DNA from: a bacterium
GTDB taxonomy: Bacteria; Myxococcota_A; UBA9160; UBA4427
Direction: 5' to 3'
DNA: 64,000 bases
Assembly (NCBI GenBank): GCA_024742285.1
Contig: JANSYR010000004.1
Location: 248,001 to 312,000, forward strand
A program made the position numbers and the translations under genes. The stretch's first letter is position 1, and every line of letters starts with the position of its first letter. Under the pieces are notes generated by a model. The model was not told the DNA's origin, searched no databases, and saw only the letters and a list, made by a program, of their open reading frames with translations. Below are positions 1 through 9,361 of this stretch, piece after piece.

Positions 1-584
1 CCCGAGGCCGACGCATTCATCGTCGAAGTCGACGAATCGAAGCCGGCGCAGCGTCCAGCAAAAGCCCAACGGATCCCGAGCGCCGCGCTCTCCCCGACCC
101 GGGGATGTGCGCCGAACGCTGACGCGGAACCGAATGCAAACGACCCCCCGTCGGAGCATGTGGCGAGCTTGAGTTTCGAGCCTCCTCGACAATCGAACGA
201 ATCGCGGCCGCTTTCGGCCGAAGCGCGCTCGCACGGGCGCGTGCGGATCGGTGTGCTGCGCCGCGATCTGCGCACCTGCCTCGCAGACGCGCACGCCATG
301 GCGTTCGATCGGGCAGACCGCTTCTCAGTGGAACCCCCGGACGCCGCGTCGCCCACGTTGAGGGCCTTCTCGCGCGATTCCGGTGTCGGTTCGAGCCGGC
401 ACGGCACTTGCTCTTCCGAAGCGGGACGAAATCGTCCCGAACAAGATTCCTCCGCGCCCGTGGGCACGGAGTCAGGGGGCGGCTCGCCCCACACGATTCC
501 CTCGGCGCCGCACGGGGATCCCGATTTTCGGGACCTCGCGAGGTTCGAGTGGAGAGTCCGACAACCTAGTAGGAGAGATTCCCA
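1..584. other. Leader region before the porin-like gene; no supported gene
   Basis: One plus-strand frame is open from the window edge to base 600, but its translation is compositionally odd, has no recognisable domain, and would overlap the start of the porin-like gene. I treat it as non-coding or the tail of an unsupported reading frame. The last 15 bases hold a good ribosome binding site (AGGAGAG at 571-577) for the gene at 585. I see no confident promoter. The upstream gene lies outside the window. Confidence 0.5.
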
Positions 585-1934
585 ATGCGTTCCAAATTGA
601 TCACCGTCGTCACGGCGGTCGCGAGCACGTTGCTCGTGGCGCACGTGGCAGCCGCCGACCAGGTCCAGGAGCAGCTGATGCTCATGGAACAGCGAATGGC
701 GGAGATGGAGGATCGTCTCCAAGCGACCTCCGACGAGCTTGCGGCCGCACAGGCCACCGTCGTCGAGCAGCAGGATCTGCTCATCGATTCCGGTCTCTAC
801 GAGGAAGAGGGGCTTCGCTCCGGCGCCGGCGGCTTCTTCGAGTCCGTCGATGTCTCGGGTGTTGCGGCGGCCAGCTACAACCACCGTCTCATCAAGGCCA
901 AGGACGCCTTCAACGGGGCGACCCCCGGTGGCGGTGGCGGTAACGGTTCCTTCTTCAAGAACCCGAACGCGAACACGTTCCAGGTCGACCAGATCTGGAT
1001 CACCCTCGACAAGGCCCCGACGGACGAGAGCCGCGGCGGTTTCCACGTCGAGTTCGCGACCGGTACTTCGTCCGCCGCCCAGGGTGCGCGGAACGGCAAC
1101 CCGGACGTGCCGTACCTGTACTCCGGCTTCGTGAGCTATCTCGCTCCGATCGGGAACGGCGTCCAGGTCGACCTCGGTAAGCTCGGCACCGTGCTCGGCG
1201 CCGAAGTCGTCCAGACCAACGGCAACTACTTCATCACCCAGGGCGCGGTCTTCAGTCTCCAGCCGGTGACCTACAACGGCGTCTCCTTCTCGACCCAGCT
1301 GACCGACGAGCTCGGCTTCTCGGCCGGCGTCGTGAACGACGTCTACAGCGACACCGACGTCTCGGCGGACAACGACAAGGCCTACTTCGGTCAGTTCCAG
1401 TTCGCGGGAGACGGCTTTGGTCTGAACGTCGGCGGCATCATCGGCGACAGCGACGCGTCGAGCTGCGGTACCGTCGATGCGCGCAGCACGGACTGTCAGG
1501 TGTCGGTCGTCGACGTGGTCCTGACCGCGAACCCGACTGACAACCTGAGCCTCTGGGTCAACTACGACTGGGTGCACGTCAGTGGTCGGAACACGGGCGC
1601 GTCGACCTCGCCGGGCAACGTCAACGTCCACGGTGACACGCACGGCATCTCCGCTGCCGGTCGATTCGCGATCACCGACGATATGGGTGTGGCGACGCGC
1701 GTCGAGTACATCAACGCCGAAGACAACGTGAACGGCACGGCGGACGACGGTGAGCTCCTCACCCTCACGGGTACCGTCGACAAGACCCTCGCCGAGGGTC
1801 TCGTCGGACGGATGGAGCTGCGCTGGGACACGATCCTGGACGACACCGGCGCCGGATTCACTCAGAACGGCAACGGGGTGGGTACGAACAACGACCAGCT
1901 CGTCGCACTCTGGCAGCTCTACTACGAGTTCTGA
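585..1934 (+). CDS. Porin-like outer-membrane beta-barrel protein (BBP2/porin-2-like)
   Basis: 449 aa. Residues 1-24 form a Sec signal peptide ending near AHVAAA. Residues 25-66 are a polar, heptad-like coiled coil (QVQEQLMLMEQRMAEMEDRL) expected to sit in the periplasm, as in porins with an N-terminal trimerisation segment. The rest alternates short amphipathic strands rich in Y/F/W with Gly/Asn/Asp loops (a GGGGGNGS loop near residue 115) and ends in YYEF; a terminal aromatic residue is the usual outer-membrane assembly signal. The strand pattern and motifs such as GFVSYLAPIGNGVQVDLGKL resemble putative beta-barrel porin-2 proteins. AGGAGAG lies 7 nt before the ATG. Two hairpins follow the stop, so the gene looks monocistronic. 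Barrel fold is confident; substrate is unknown. Confidence 0.85.
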   Translation: MRSKLITVVTAVASTLLVAHVAAADQVQEQLMLMEQRMAEMEDRLQATSDELAAAQATVVEQQDLLIDSGLYEEEGLRSGAGGFFESVDVSGVAAASYNHRLIKAKDAFNGATPGGGGGNGSFFKNPNANTFQVDQIWITLDKAPTDESRGGFHVEFATGTSSAAQGARNGNPDVPYLYSGFVSYLAPIGNGVQVDLGKLGTVLGAEVVQTNGNYFITQGAVFSLQPVTYNGVSFSTQLTDELGFSAGVVNDVYSDTDVSADNDKAYFGQFQFAGDGFGLNVGGIIGDSDASSCGTVDARSTDCQVSVVDVVLTANPTDNLSLWVNYDWVHVSGRNTGASTSPGNVNVHGDTHGISAAGRFAITDDMGVATRVEYINAEDNVNGTADDGELLTLTGTVDKTLAEGLVGRMELRWDTILDDTGAGFTQNGNGVGTNNDQLVALWQLYYEF

Positions 1935-1956
1935 TGCCTGAGTAGTTGGACTCTCC

Positions 1957-1988
1957 CCCGGCCTACGCGGCTCGCCGCGTAGGCCGGG
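1957..1988 (+). terminator. Perfect 14-bp hairpin just after the porin-like gene
   Basis: Left arm 1957-1970 and right arm 1975-1988 are perfectly complementary around a CTCG tetraloop (core GGCCTACGCGG / CCGCGTAGGCC). It starts 22 nt after the stop codon. No T-tract follows, so it may protect the mRNA 3' end or act with the terminator at 2012-2044. Confidence 0.6.
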
Positions 1989-2011
1989 TGTCCAACGAGT
2001 TCCAACGAGAA

Positions 2012-2044
2012 GGGCGCGACGTCTTCAAGACGTCGCGCCCTTTT
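2012..2044 (+). terminator. Rho-independent terminator
   Basis: GGGCGCGACGTC at 2012-2023 pairs with its complement at 2029-2040 around a TTCAA loop, followed directly by TTTT (2041-2044). A GC-rich stem plus T-run is a classical intrinsic terminator for the porin-like gene. It is the second hairpin in 90 bp. Confidence 0.8.
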
Positions 2045-2184
2045 CGGTTCGGCTCCGCGCTTCGTTCGAAACCCGCGCGCTTCGCGGTTCTTCGGCCTGG
2101 ACCGCGCGCGAGATGGGACGCGCTGCGACGATCGCGCAGGCGTCCGTCGAGTGGAGGGGATCCGCGGGGTCGGAGGCGACCCGC

Positions 2185-2472
2185 TCAGCCGCCGACGCGC
2201 CAGGTGGCGCTGATGCCGAGCTTGTCCATCTTGGCGTAGAGGGTCCGGCGGCCGATCCCGAGGGTTCGCGCCGCCGCCGATCGGTTGCCCCGACACTCCT
2301 TGAGCGCCTGGGTGATCCGGTAGGCCTCGGCCAGATCGAGCCATTCGCGAAGCGTCTTCTTGCTCGCGGCGGGGGCAGCGGGCTCCGAGCCGCTCGCTGA
2401 GCGGACGAAGCGGGTGAACTCCTCGAGGTGATCCAGGTCGTTCGGGGCCATTGGAGTCGAGTTCAGATCCAT
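2185..2472 (-). CDS. Small Fis-family helix-turn-helix protein
   Basis: 95 aa. Residues 40-90 (LREWLDLAEAYRITQALKEC, then GNRSAAARTLGIGRRTLYAK) match the HTH_8/Fis DNA-binding domain found at the C-terminus of NtrC-type activators. No receiver or AAA+ domain is present; residues 1-38 are polar and low in complexity. The frame stays open far upstream, but that extension crosses into glnB on the other strand and has no domain, so the ATG at 2472 is preferred; its ribosome site (AAAGG) is weak. The gene is divergent from glnB, with a 20-bp inverted repeat at 2551-2570 between them. It could be a stand-alone regulator of its own promoter or of nitrogen genes; the target is unknown. Confidence 0.75.
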   Translation of the reverse strand: MDLNSTPMAPNDLDHLEEFTRFVRSASGSEPAAPAASKKTLREWLDLAEAYRITQALKECRGNRSAAARTLGIGRRTLYAKMDKLGISATWRVGG

Positions 2473-3271
<799 letters not shown>

Positions 3272-3272
3272 C

Positions 3273-5189
3273 GTGGCTCGACAGACGCGTGGGGCGATGG
3301 CGCTCGGGCAGGCGGCGATGCTCTTCCTCCTCGTCTGCGCCGGCGCGTCTTCTGCGTGGGCGCATCCGGCCCGGCAGCTCTACTGGGGCGACACGCATCT
3401 CCACACCTCCTATTCATTCGACGCGTTCCTGAACGGCAACCGGAGCGCCGACCCGGATACGGCCTATCGCTGGGCGAAGGGCCTGCCAGTCATCCACCCG
3501 TACCACCGGGCGCGCATCCAGGTCGAGACGCCCCTCGACTTCCTCGTCGTCGCGGATCACGCCGAGTATCTCGGCGTCATCCGGAAGCTCTATCTCGGGG
3601 ACTACGAGCACGAGGGTGAAGAGCCCGAATTCGTACGGACGCTCCGAACGGCGATCGATTCCGGTCGTGGCGGCGCCATCTTCTCGGGCGTCCTGCCCGC
3701 AGCGACCGTCGAGCCGGGGGAGACCCGGAACCCGGTGAACGACGATGGTCAGCCGAACCAGCTGGCGGTCCCCGGTGGCGGCGAGCCGATCCGCGAGACG
3801 GCGTGGAGGGAGACCACGACCGCCGCCGACCGGCACAACGAGCCAGGTCGCTTCACCGCGATGATCGGCTGGGAATGGAGCTCGCTGCCGAACGGCGCGA
3901 ATCTCCACCGCGTCGTGATGACGAGTGCCGACGGCGAGACGGCACGGCGCTTCATGCCCTACGCCTCGAGCGATTCGATGTACCCGGACGATCTCTGGGC
4001 CTGGCTCGACGAGACGACGAAGGCGACCGGCGCCGAATTCGTCGCGATCCCCCACAACCCGAACATCTCGAAGGGCTACATGTTCGGCGCGACGGCCCTG
4101 GACGGCACGCCGTACACGGCCGAGAGCGCGCGCACGCGCGCTCGCTGGGAGCCCGTCGCAGAGGTCACGCAGTACAAAGGGGATTCCGAGGCGCATCCGG
4201 ATCTCTCGCCCGACGACCCCTTCGCGGATTTCGAGACCTACGAAGGCTACATCCAGACCAACGTCCAGGCGTACGAGGCGAGCGTCGGCGACTATGCGCG
4301 CTCGGCCCTTCGACGCGGTCTCGAGATCGAAGAGAAGGTCGGCGCGAATCCCTACAAGTTCGGGATGATCGGCGCGACGGACTCCCACTCGGGCCTGGCC
4401 GCCGCGGAAGAGGACAACTTCTGGGGCAAGATGGCCCTCGATTCGACGCCGGAGAGCAAGGGCCTGTTCGGGGTCGGTCGCGTCGTCGACGGCTGGAACA
4501 TCGGTGCCCAGGGGCTCGCGGGCGTCTGGGCCGAGGAGAACACCCGCGAGTCGATCCTGGCGGCCTTCCGACGACGTGAGGTCTATGCGACGACCGGGCC
4601 GCGCATGCAGGTCCGCTTCTTCGGCGGCTGGAACTTCGGCGAGCGCGACGCGACCGCGGCGGATCTCGTCGAACGCGGCTACGCGAAGGGCGTCTCGATG
4701 GGCGGCGATCTCTCGGGCCCGCCGCCGGAAGGCGGCGCGCTCGCGCGGCTCTTCGGAGGTGACGCGGACGCGCCGTCGTTCCTGATCCACGCTGCGAAGG
4801 ATCCCCGCAGCGCGAACCTCGACCGCATCCAGATCGTGAAGGGTTGGCTCGCCGAGGACGGGACCAGCCGCGAGCGCGTCTACGACGTCGCCTGGTCCGG
4901 TGATCGCACGCCGGACGAGAACGGCCGGGTCGGCGACGTCGGCAACACCGTCGACCTCGAACGCGGCACCTGGACCGACGACATCGGTGCCACCGAGCTG
5001 GCGCAGGTCTGGACCGACCCCGACTTCGATCCCGAAGCGCGCGCCTTCTACTACGTGCGGGTGCTCGAGATTCCGACGCCGCGGCACTCCCTGCTCGATG
5101 CGATCGCGCTCCAGGCCGAGCCCTCGGACAAGCAGCCGCCGACGCTCCAGGAACGCGCCTACTCGTCGCCGATCTGGTACACGCCGTAG
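3273..5189 (+). CDS. Secreted DUF3604 (PHP-like metal-binding) protein
   Basis: 638 aa. A signal peptide spans about residues 1-30. WGDTHLHTSYSFD (38-50) and ADHAEY (94-99) are hallmarks of DUF3604 proteins, whose histidines and aspartates resemble PHP-type metallophosphoesterase sites; a later ATDSHSGLAA motif supplies further metal ligands. The family is large, periplasmic or extracellular, and biochemically uncharacterised. GTG at 3273 follows the glnB stop closely; an in-frame ATG at 3297 is an alternative that still leaves a signal peptide. The gene is followed 8 nt later by a membrane-anchored parvulin-like isomerase, so the pair is probably one transcript. Family call is firm; function is unknown. 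Confidence 0.9.
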   Translation: MARQTRGAMALGQAAMLFLLVCAGASSAWAHPARQLYWGDTHLHTSYSFDAFLNGNRSADPDTAYRWAKGLPVIHPYHRARIQVETPLDFLVVADHAEYLGVIRKLYLGDYEHEGEEPEFVRTLRTAIDSGRGGAIFSGVLPAATVEPGETRNPVNDDGQPNQLAVPGGGEPIRETAWRETTTAADRHNEPGRFTAMIGWEWSSLPNGANLHRVVMTSADGETARRFMPYASSDSMYPDDLWAWLDETTKATGAEFVAIPHNPNISKGYMFGATALDGTPYTAESARTRARWEPVAEVTQYKGDSEAHPDLSPDDPFADFETYEGYIQTNVQAYEASVGDYARSALRRGLEIEEKVGANPYKFGMIGATDSHSGLAAAEEDNFWGKMALDSTPESKGLFGVGRVVDGWNIGAQGLAGVWAEENTRESILAAFRRREVYATTGPRMQVRFFGGWNFGERDATAADLVERGYAKGVSMGGDLSGPPPEGGALARLFGGDADAPSFLIHAAKDPRSANLDRIQIVKGWLAEDGTSRERVYDVAWSGDRTPDENGRVGDVGNTVDLERGTWTDDIGATELAQVWTDPDFDPEARAFYYVRVLEIPTPRHSLLDAIALQAEPSDKQPPTLQERAYSSPIWYTP

Positions 5190-5197
5190 CGACCGTC

Positions 5198-6118
5198 GTG
5201 GCGGGGCTGATCCGATCGCCGCTCGTGATCTTCGCAATCGCGGGGCTCGCGCTCTTCGTGCTGGCGCGTGCCTTCGGCGACCCGCCGGCAGAGGACGCGT
5301 CGACTCGTGAGGTGATCGTCGTCGAGCGGGAAGCGCTCCTCGACTTCGTGCAGCTCCGGAGCGGCGAGGCGGACGCGGTCGCGTTGGCCGAACGCTGGGA
5401 CGCGCTCGACGACGAGGCGCGGCAGGTCTGGGTCGATCGCTTCGTCCGCGAGGAAGCGCTCGTGCGCGAAGCGCGCCGGCTCGGACTCGACCGGGACGAC
5501 GACCTGATCCGCCGCCGCCTCGTCCAGCAGATGGAGTTCCTGGTCGCGGCCGACGCGGATGAGCCCATCGACGACGCGACCCTGGCCGCGGCGTGGGAAG
5601 CGAGCGCGGAGGATCATCGCGTCCCCGCGGTCGCGACCTTCGCCCATGTCTTCGTTCGCGATCCGGCCGCGCTCGCGGCGGGACCGGTGACGGAGGCGTT
5701 CGCGCGCGCGGAGGGTCTTCGCGTCCGGCTGAACCAGGAAGCGGTCTCGTTCGACGGCGTGGGTGGTCGCGGCGATCGCTTCCTCTACAACCGCGTCTAC
5801 GTCGACCGGACCCTCGGTGAGATCCGCGCGCACTTCGGCTCCGACATGACGACGACCCTCGAAGCGCTCGTACCCCGGGAGAGCGAGTGGCAGGGCCCCG
5901 TCGCGTCGGAGCACGGCTGGCACGTCATCCTGCTTCGCCGTCGATCGGAGAGCCGGCTCCCGTCCCTCGACGAGCTGCGACCGGTGCTCGCGCAGGAGAT
6001 CCGGCGCGAGCGGCAGGAGGCGAGCATGGAGCGTGGGGTCGTCGAGATCCTTTCGGGATATCCCGTCCGAATCGAAGCCGACGTGGGATCGCGCCGGGCT
6101 CCTAGCCCGCCCTCATGA
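5198..6118 (+). CDS. Membrane-anchored PpiC/parvulin-like peptidyl-prolyl isomerase
   Basis: 306 aa. Residues 6-25 form an N-terminal membrane anchor. Residues 40-130 resemble the SurA/PpiC N-terminal chaperone helices (FVREEALVREARRLGLDRDD). Residues 140-260 form a degenerate parvulin domain with a late SEHGWHVILL strand (the common GWHVI element). Start is GTG at 5198, 8 nt after the DUF3604 gene, which suggests that it folds that secreted protein or shares its pathway. Its 3' end overlaps the convergent SnoaL-like gene by 17 bp. Catalytic competence of the isomerase domain is uncertain. Confidence 0.8.
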   Translation: MAGLIRSPLVIFAIAGLALFVLARAFGDPPAEDASTREVIVVEREALLDFVQLRSGEADAVALAERWDALDDEARQVWVDRFVREEALVREARRLGLDRDDDLIRRRLVQQMEFLVAADADEPIDDATLAAAWEASAEDHRVPAVATFAHVFVRDPAALAAGPVTEAFARAEGLRVRLNQEAVSFDGVGGRGDRFLYNRVYVDRTLGEIRAHFGSDMTTTLEALVPRESEWQGPVASEHGWHVILLRRRSESRLPSLDELRPVLAQEIRRERQEASMERGVVEILSGYPVRIEADVGSRRAPSPPS

Positions 6119-6569
6119 ACTCCGGCTCGTTGAAGACGTAGCTCTTCTGCTCCACGCGTTTCGCGATCCGCCAACCCGCGTCGGTCCGCACGTACTCGTC
6201 GTGGTACCAGAGGCCGCAGAAGAAGATGTGGCCCGTCTCCTCGCCTTCCTTCGGCGCGAGCTCCTGCGGGTTCCAGCACATGACCTTGCCGGTCGCCCTC
6301 GTCGCGGGAGAGTCCCCGTCGAGCTTGATCTGGTGGTTCGCGTTCAGGTGCTGGTGGTTCGGGAAGATCTTCATCGCCTTGTGGAGGAAGGCGATGGTCG
6401 ATTCCAGGTCGCCCTTCGAGCCGCCGAAGGCGGAGTAGTCGATGAAGGCATCGGGGGTGAACACGTCGTCGCGAAGCGCGTCGAAATCCTTCGTGTCGAT
6501 GATCTCGGAATAGCGCCAGGCGAGGTCCTGGATCTCGAGACGGTCGGAGATTTCCTGGAGCGAGAGCAT
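6102..6569 (-). CDS. SnoaL-like (NTF2-fold) domain protein
   Basis: 155 aa, cytoplasmic, no signal peptide. The start MLSLQEISDRLEIQDLAWRY is typical of the SnoaL_4 type (NTF2-like alpha+beta barrel), with FTPDAFIDYSAFGG and a C-terminal GLWYHDEYVRTDAGWRI strand pair. Members include small dehydratases, isomerases and hydroxylase-related proteins; the fold alone does not give a substrate. A stand-alone cytoplasmic enzyme is likely. It is convergent with the isomerase gene (17-bp overlap) and about 120 bp downstream of dapB, probably as a separate transcript. Confidence 0.8.
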   Translation of the reverse strand: MLSLQEISDRLEIQDLAWRYSEIIDTKDFDALRDDVFTPDAFIDYSAFGGSKGDLESTIAFLHKAMKIFPNHQHLNANHQIKLDGDSPATRATGKVMCWNPQELAPKEGEETGHIFFCGLWYHDEYVRTDAGWRIAKRVEQKSYVFNEPEFMRAG

Positions 6570-6689
6570 GGGCGGGTCCTTTCGAGCGGTTTCGAGGGGA
6601 CGTTCGCCCAGCGACCTACCCCAGTCGACCCCGGCGCCTGTGCGCGCAGCCGGAGGCCGTCCCGGCGAGTGCCCGCACGGAGGATGAGC

Positions 6690-7490
6690 TCAGCCGATGC
6701 CGAGGACCTGCTCGATCCGGTAGAGCCCCGGTTCCTTGCCGGCGAGCCAGGCCGCGGCGCGGACCGCGCCGCGGGCGAAGTGGCCGCGGGTGGCGGCGCG
6801 GTGGGTCAGCTCGACGCGCTCGCCGCCGCCGATGAAGTAGACCGTGTGCTCGCCGGGGTTGTCGCCGCCGCGGAGGGTCTGGATCCCGATCGCGCCTTCC
6901 GGTCGCGCCCCGGTCTCGCCGGCGCGCTCGAGGACGACGTGATCGGCGAGGTTCTTGCCCTGTCCGTCGGCGACGGCTTCCGCCAAAAAAAGCGCCGTCC
7001 CGCTCGGCGCGTCGCGCTTCTGCCCGTGGTGGAGCTCGAAGAGCTCGGCGTCGTAGCCGTCGCCCAGCAGGCGAGCCGCCTCGCGGGCCAGGTAGCCGAG
7101 GACGTTCACGCTGACCGAGAAGTTCGGCGCATGGAGGACCGGGATCCGCTCGGCGGCGCGAGCGATCTCGGCCTTGCCGGCCTCGTCGAAGCCGGTCGTC
7201 CCGGTCACGTAGGCGACGCCCGCGTCGGCCGCCGCACGAAGGTTCGTGAGGGTCGAAGCCGGGATCGAGAAGTCGATCACGACCCCGCAGCCTTCGAGCG
7301 CTCGCTTCGGGTCGTCGAAAAGGACGACCCCTCCGGAGCCCCCCGCGAGCGTCTCGCCGACGCGTTCGTGTCCCGGCCGTTCGAGCGCGCCGGCGAAGAC
7401 GAGCGAGGGCTCCCCTTCGAGCGCCGCGCGGACTTCGAGACCCATGCGCCCCTCGGCGCCGACGACCATGACTCCGGTCGGACTGCTCAT
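6690..7490 (-). CDS. dapB: 4-hydroxy-tetrahydrodipicolinate reductase
   Basis: 266 aa, standard length. The nucleotide-binding loop GAEGRMG is at 11-17. The catalytic segment ELHHGQKRDAPSGTAL carries His154, Lys158 and the substrate-binding Gly-Thr (164-165). DapB reduces the DapA product with NAD(P)H in the diaminopimelate/lysine pathway, which also feeds peptidoglycan. The ATG at 7490 overlaps the dapA stop by 4 bp (ATGA), fixing the start; the longer frame upstream has no DapB-like sequence. Last gene of the argH-lptM-dapF-dapA-dapB operon. Confidence 0.96.
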   Translation of the reverse strand: MSSPTGVMVVGAEGRMGLEVRAALEGEPSLVFAGALERPGHERVGETLAGGSGGVVLFDDPKRALEGCGVVIDFSIPASTLTNLRAAADAGVAYVTGTTGFDEAGKAEIARAAERIPVLHAPNFSVSVNVLGYLAREAARLLGDGYDAELFELHHGQKRDAPSGTALFLAEAVADGQGKNLADHVVLERAGETGARPEGAIGIQTLRGGDNPGEHTVYFIGGGERVELTHRAATRGHFARGAVRAAAWLAGKEPGLYRIEQVLGIG

Positions 7491-8362
7491 CTGAGGATCC
7501 CCAGGTCTTTCAGTACGACCTTCAAGCGTTCGAGGTTCGGCTCGGTGATCGGCGTCATCGGCAGTCGGATCTCTCCGTCGCACCAACCGAGCGCCGCACA
7601 CGCGGCCTTCACCGGAATCGGATTCGTCTCGCAGAACAGCGCGTCGAAGAGCGGCAACAGCTCGTGGTGCAGCTTGCGCGCGCCCGCGGCATCCCCCGCC
7701 GCGAAGGTCCGGACGAGCTCGCTCATCCGTTTCGGCGCGACGTTCGACGACGTCGAGATCACGCCCTTGCCGCCGACGCTCATCAGCGGGAGCGTGAGCG
7801 CATCGTCGCCGGACAGGACGGCGAAGTCGTCGGGACAGGCCGCGACGACGTGGGCGATCTGATCGAGGTCGCCGCTCGCCTCCTTGATGCCGACGATGTG
7901 TTCGAGCTGCGCGAGACGGCCGATCGTCTCCGGCGCGATGTTCGATGCCGTGCGGCCCGGGATGTTGTAGATGACCAGCGGGAGCGCGGTTTCCCTTGCG
8001 ACCGCGGAATAGTGCTCGTAGATGCCTTCCTGGGTCGGCTTGTTGTAGTAGGGCGAGAGCAGCAGCGCGCCGTCGGCGCCCGCTTCCTTCGCGTGCGCCG
8101 TGAGCGAGATCGCTTCCGCCGTCGAGTTCGAGCCCGTACCGGCGACGACGGGGACGCGCCCGGCGGCGGCGTCGATCGTGATCTCGACGACGCGGTTGTG
8201 CTCGTCGTGGGAGAGCGTCGCGCTCTCTCCGGTCGAGCCGCAGGGCACGAGACCGTCGACGCCGGCTTCGATCTGCAGCTCGACGAGGCCCCGGAGCGCG
8301 GGCTCGTCGACCTCGCCATCGCGGAACGGCGTGATCAGGGCGGTCATGACACCTTCGAACAT
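7487..8362 (-). CDS. dapA: 4-hydroxy-tetrahydrodipicolinate synthase
   Basis: 291 aa, normal length for this class I aldolase-fold enzyme. GSTGE at 42-46 binds pyruvate, Tyr132 lies in YNIPGRT with Arg137, and Schiff-base Lys160 lies in GIKEASGD. It condenses pyruvate with aspartate semialdehyde as the first committed step of diaminopimelate synthesis. The ATG at 8362 lies 13 nt after the dapF stop and its own stop overlaps dapB, so the three dap genes are translationally coupled. Confidence 0.97.
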   Translation of the reverse strand: MFEGVMTALITPFRDGEVDEPALRGLVELQIEAGVDGLVPCGSTGESATLSHDEHNRVVEITIDAAAGRVPVVAGTGSNSTAEAISLTAHAKEAGADGALLLSPYYNKPTQEGIYEHYSAVARETALPLVIYNIPGRTASNIAPETIGRLAQLEHIVGIKEASGDLDQIAHVVAACPDDFAVLSGDDALTLPLMSVGGKGVISTSSNVAPKRMSELVRTFAAGDAAGARKLHHELLPLFDALFCETNPIPVKAACAALGWCDGEIRLPMTPITEPNLERLKVVLKDLGILR

Positions 8363-8375
8363 GCTCCGTCCTCCC

Positions 8376-9245
8376 TCAGTCCAGCGGCCATTCGCCGGTG
8401 AAGACGGTGGCCGCGGGGCCCGTCATCCAGACCGGCGAGTTCTTGTCGGCCCAGGCGATCTGGAGCGTGCCGCCGCGGAGCTCGATCTCGACCTCGCGGT
8501 CGACCACGTCGCGCAGCATCGCCGTGACGCCGACGGCGCACGCGCCGGAGCCGCAGGCGAGGGTCTCTCCGGTCCCCCGTTCGAAAGTGCGCTGGCGGAT
8601 GTGGGTCCGGTCGACGACCTCGATGAACTCGACGTTCACCCGGTTGGGGAACGCGACGTGGTTCTCGAGGGGCGGGCCGACGCGGTCGAGCGGGATCGAA
8701 TCGATGTCGTCGACCTGGATCACGCAGTGCGGGTTGCCCATCGAGACCGAGGACGCGCGCAGCTCCGCCGGCGCCCCCGGCCAGTCCGCGTCCGCCGGGA
8801 GCTCGATCGGGACGTCCAGGACGGGGCCGGAACCGGTCGCCAGGGTGGTCGGGATCTTCTCGGGGATCAGGATCGGCAGGCCCATGTCGACCCGCACGAG
8901 CCCTTCGCCCGCGTACTCGGGATAGACGACGCCGCCGAGGGTCTCGACGCCGACCTTGGAGGCCGTGGTATGGCCCTCGTCGCGCAGATACTTGTAGAAG
9001 GCGCGGATGCCGTTGCCGCACATCTCGACCTGCGAGCCGTCGGCGTTGTAGATGTCCATGCGGAAGTCGGCTTCGGTCGACGGCCGGACGACGAGCATCT
9101 GGTCGAAGCCGACGGCGAAGTTGCGGTGGGCGATGTCGCGGGCGAGCTGGGACAGGTCGTCCGGCAGGTCGACTTTCAGTCCGTCGAAGAGGACGTAGTC
9201 GTTGCCTGCGCCATGCATCTTGGTGAACGGAAGCGTTCGGCTCAT
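8376..9245 (-). CDS. dapF: Diaminopimelate epimerase
   Basis: 289 aa, slightly above the usual 275. It begins MSRTLPFTKMHGAGNDYVLF. The two catalytic cysteines are Cys76 (in EMCGNGIRAF) and Cys231 (in ETLACGSGACAV), both in pseudo-symmetric halves. It interconverts LL- and meso-diaminopimelate in the cytoplasm. The ATG at 9245 is preferred (GAGAGA upstream); an in-frame ATG six codons earlier is possible. About 116 bp separates it from the LptM-like gene upstream. Confidence 0.96.
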   Translation of the reverse strand: MSRTLPFTKMHGAGNDYVLFDGLKVDLPDDLSQLARDIAHRNFAVGFDQMLVVRPSTEADFRMDIYNADGSQVEMCGNGIRAFYKYLRDEGHTTASKVGVETLGGVVYPEYAGEGLVRVDMGLPILIPEKIPTTLATGSGPVLDVPIELPADADWPGAPAELRASSVSMGNPHCVIQVDDIDSIPLDRVGPPLENHVAFPNRVNVEFIEVVDRTHIRQRTFERGTGETLACGSGACAVGVTAMLRDVVDREVEIELRGGTLQIAWADKNSPVWMTGPAATVFTGEWPLD

Positions 9246-9361
9246 GGGAATTCTCTCGAGCATGGATCCGCGAAGCGGATCGGGAGGGGATCGCGGCCAC
9301 CCTGGGTTCGAGGGCGGCACGACGGGATCGGTTCGCGCAGAGCGACCGATCGTCCGAGCGA

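Noticed and set aside
1-600. Continuous open frame on the plus strand
   Set aside because: Composition is odd, there is no domain or ribosome site, and it overlaps the supported porin-like start.
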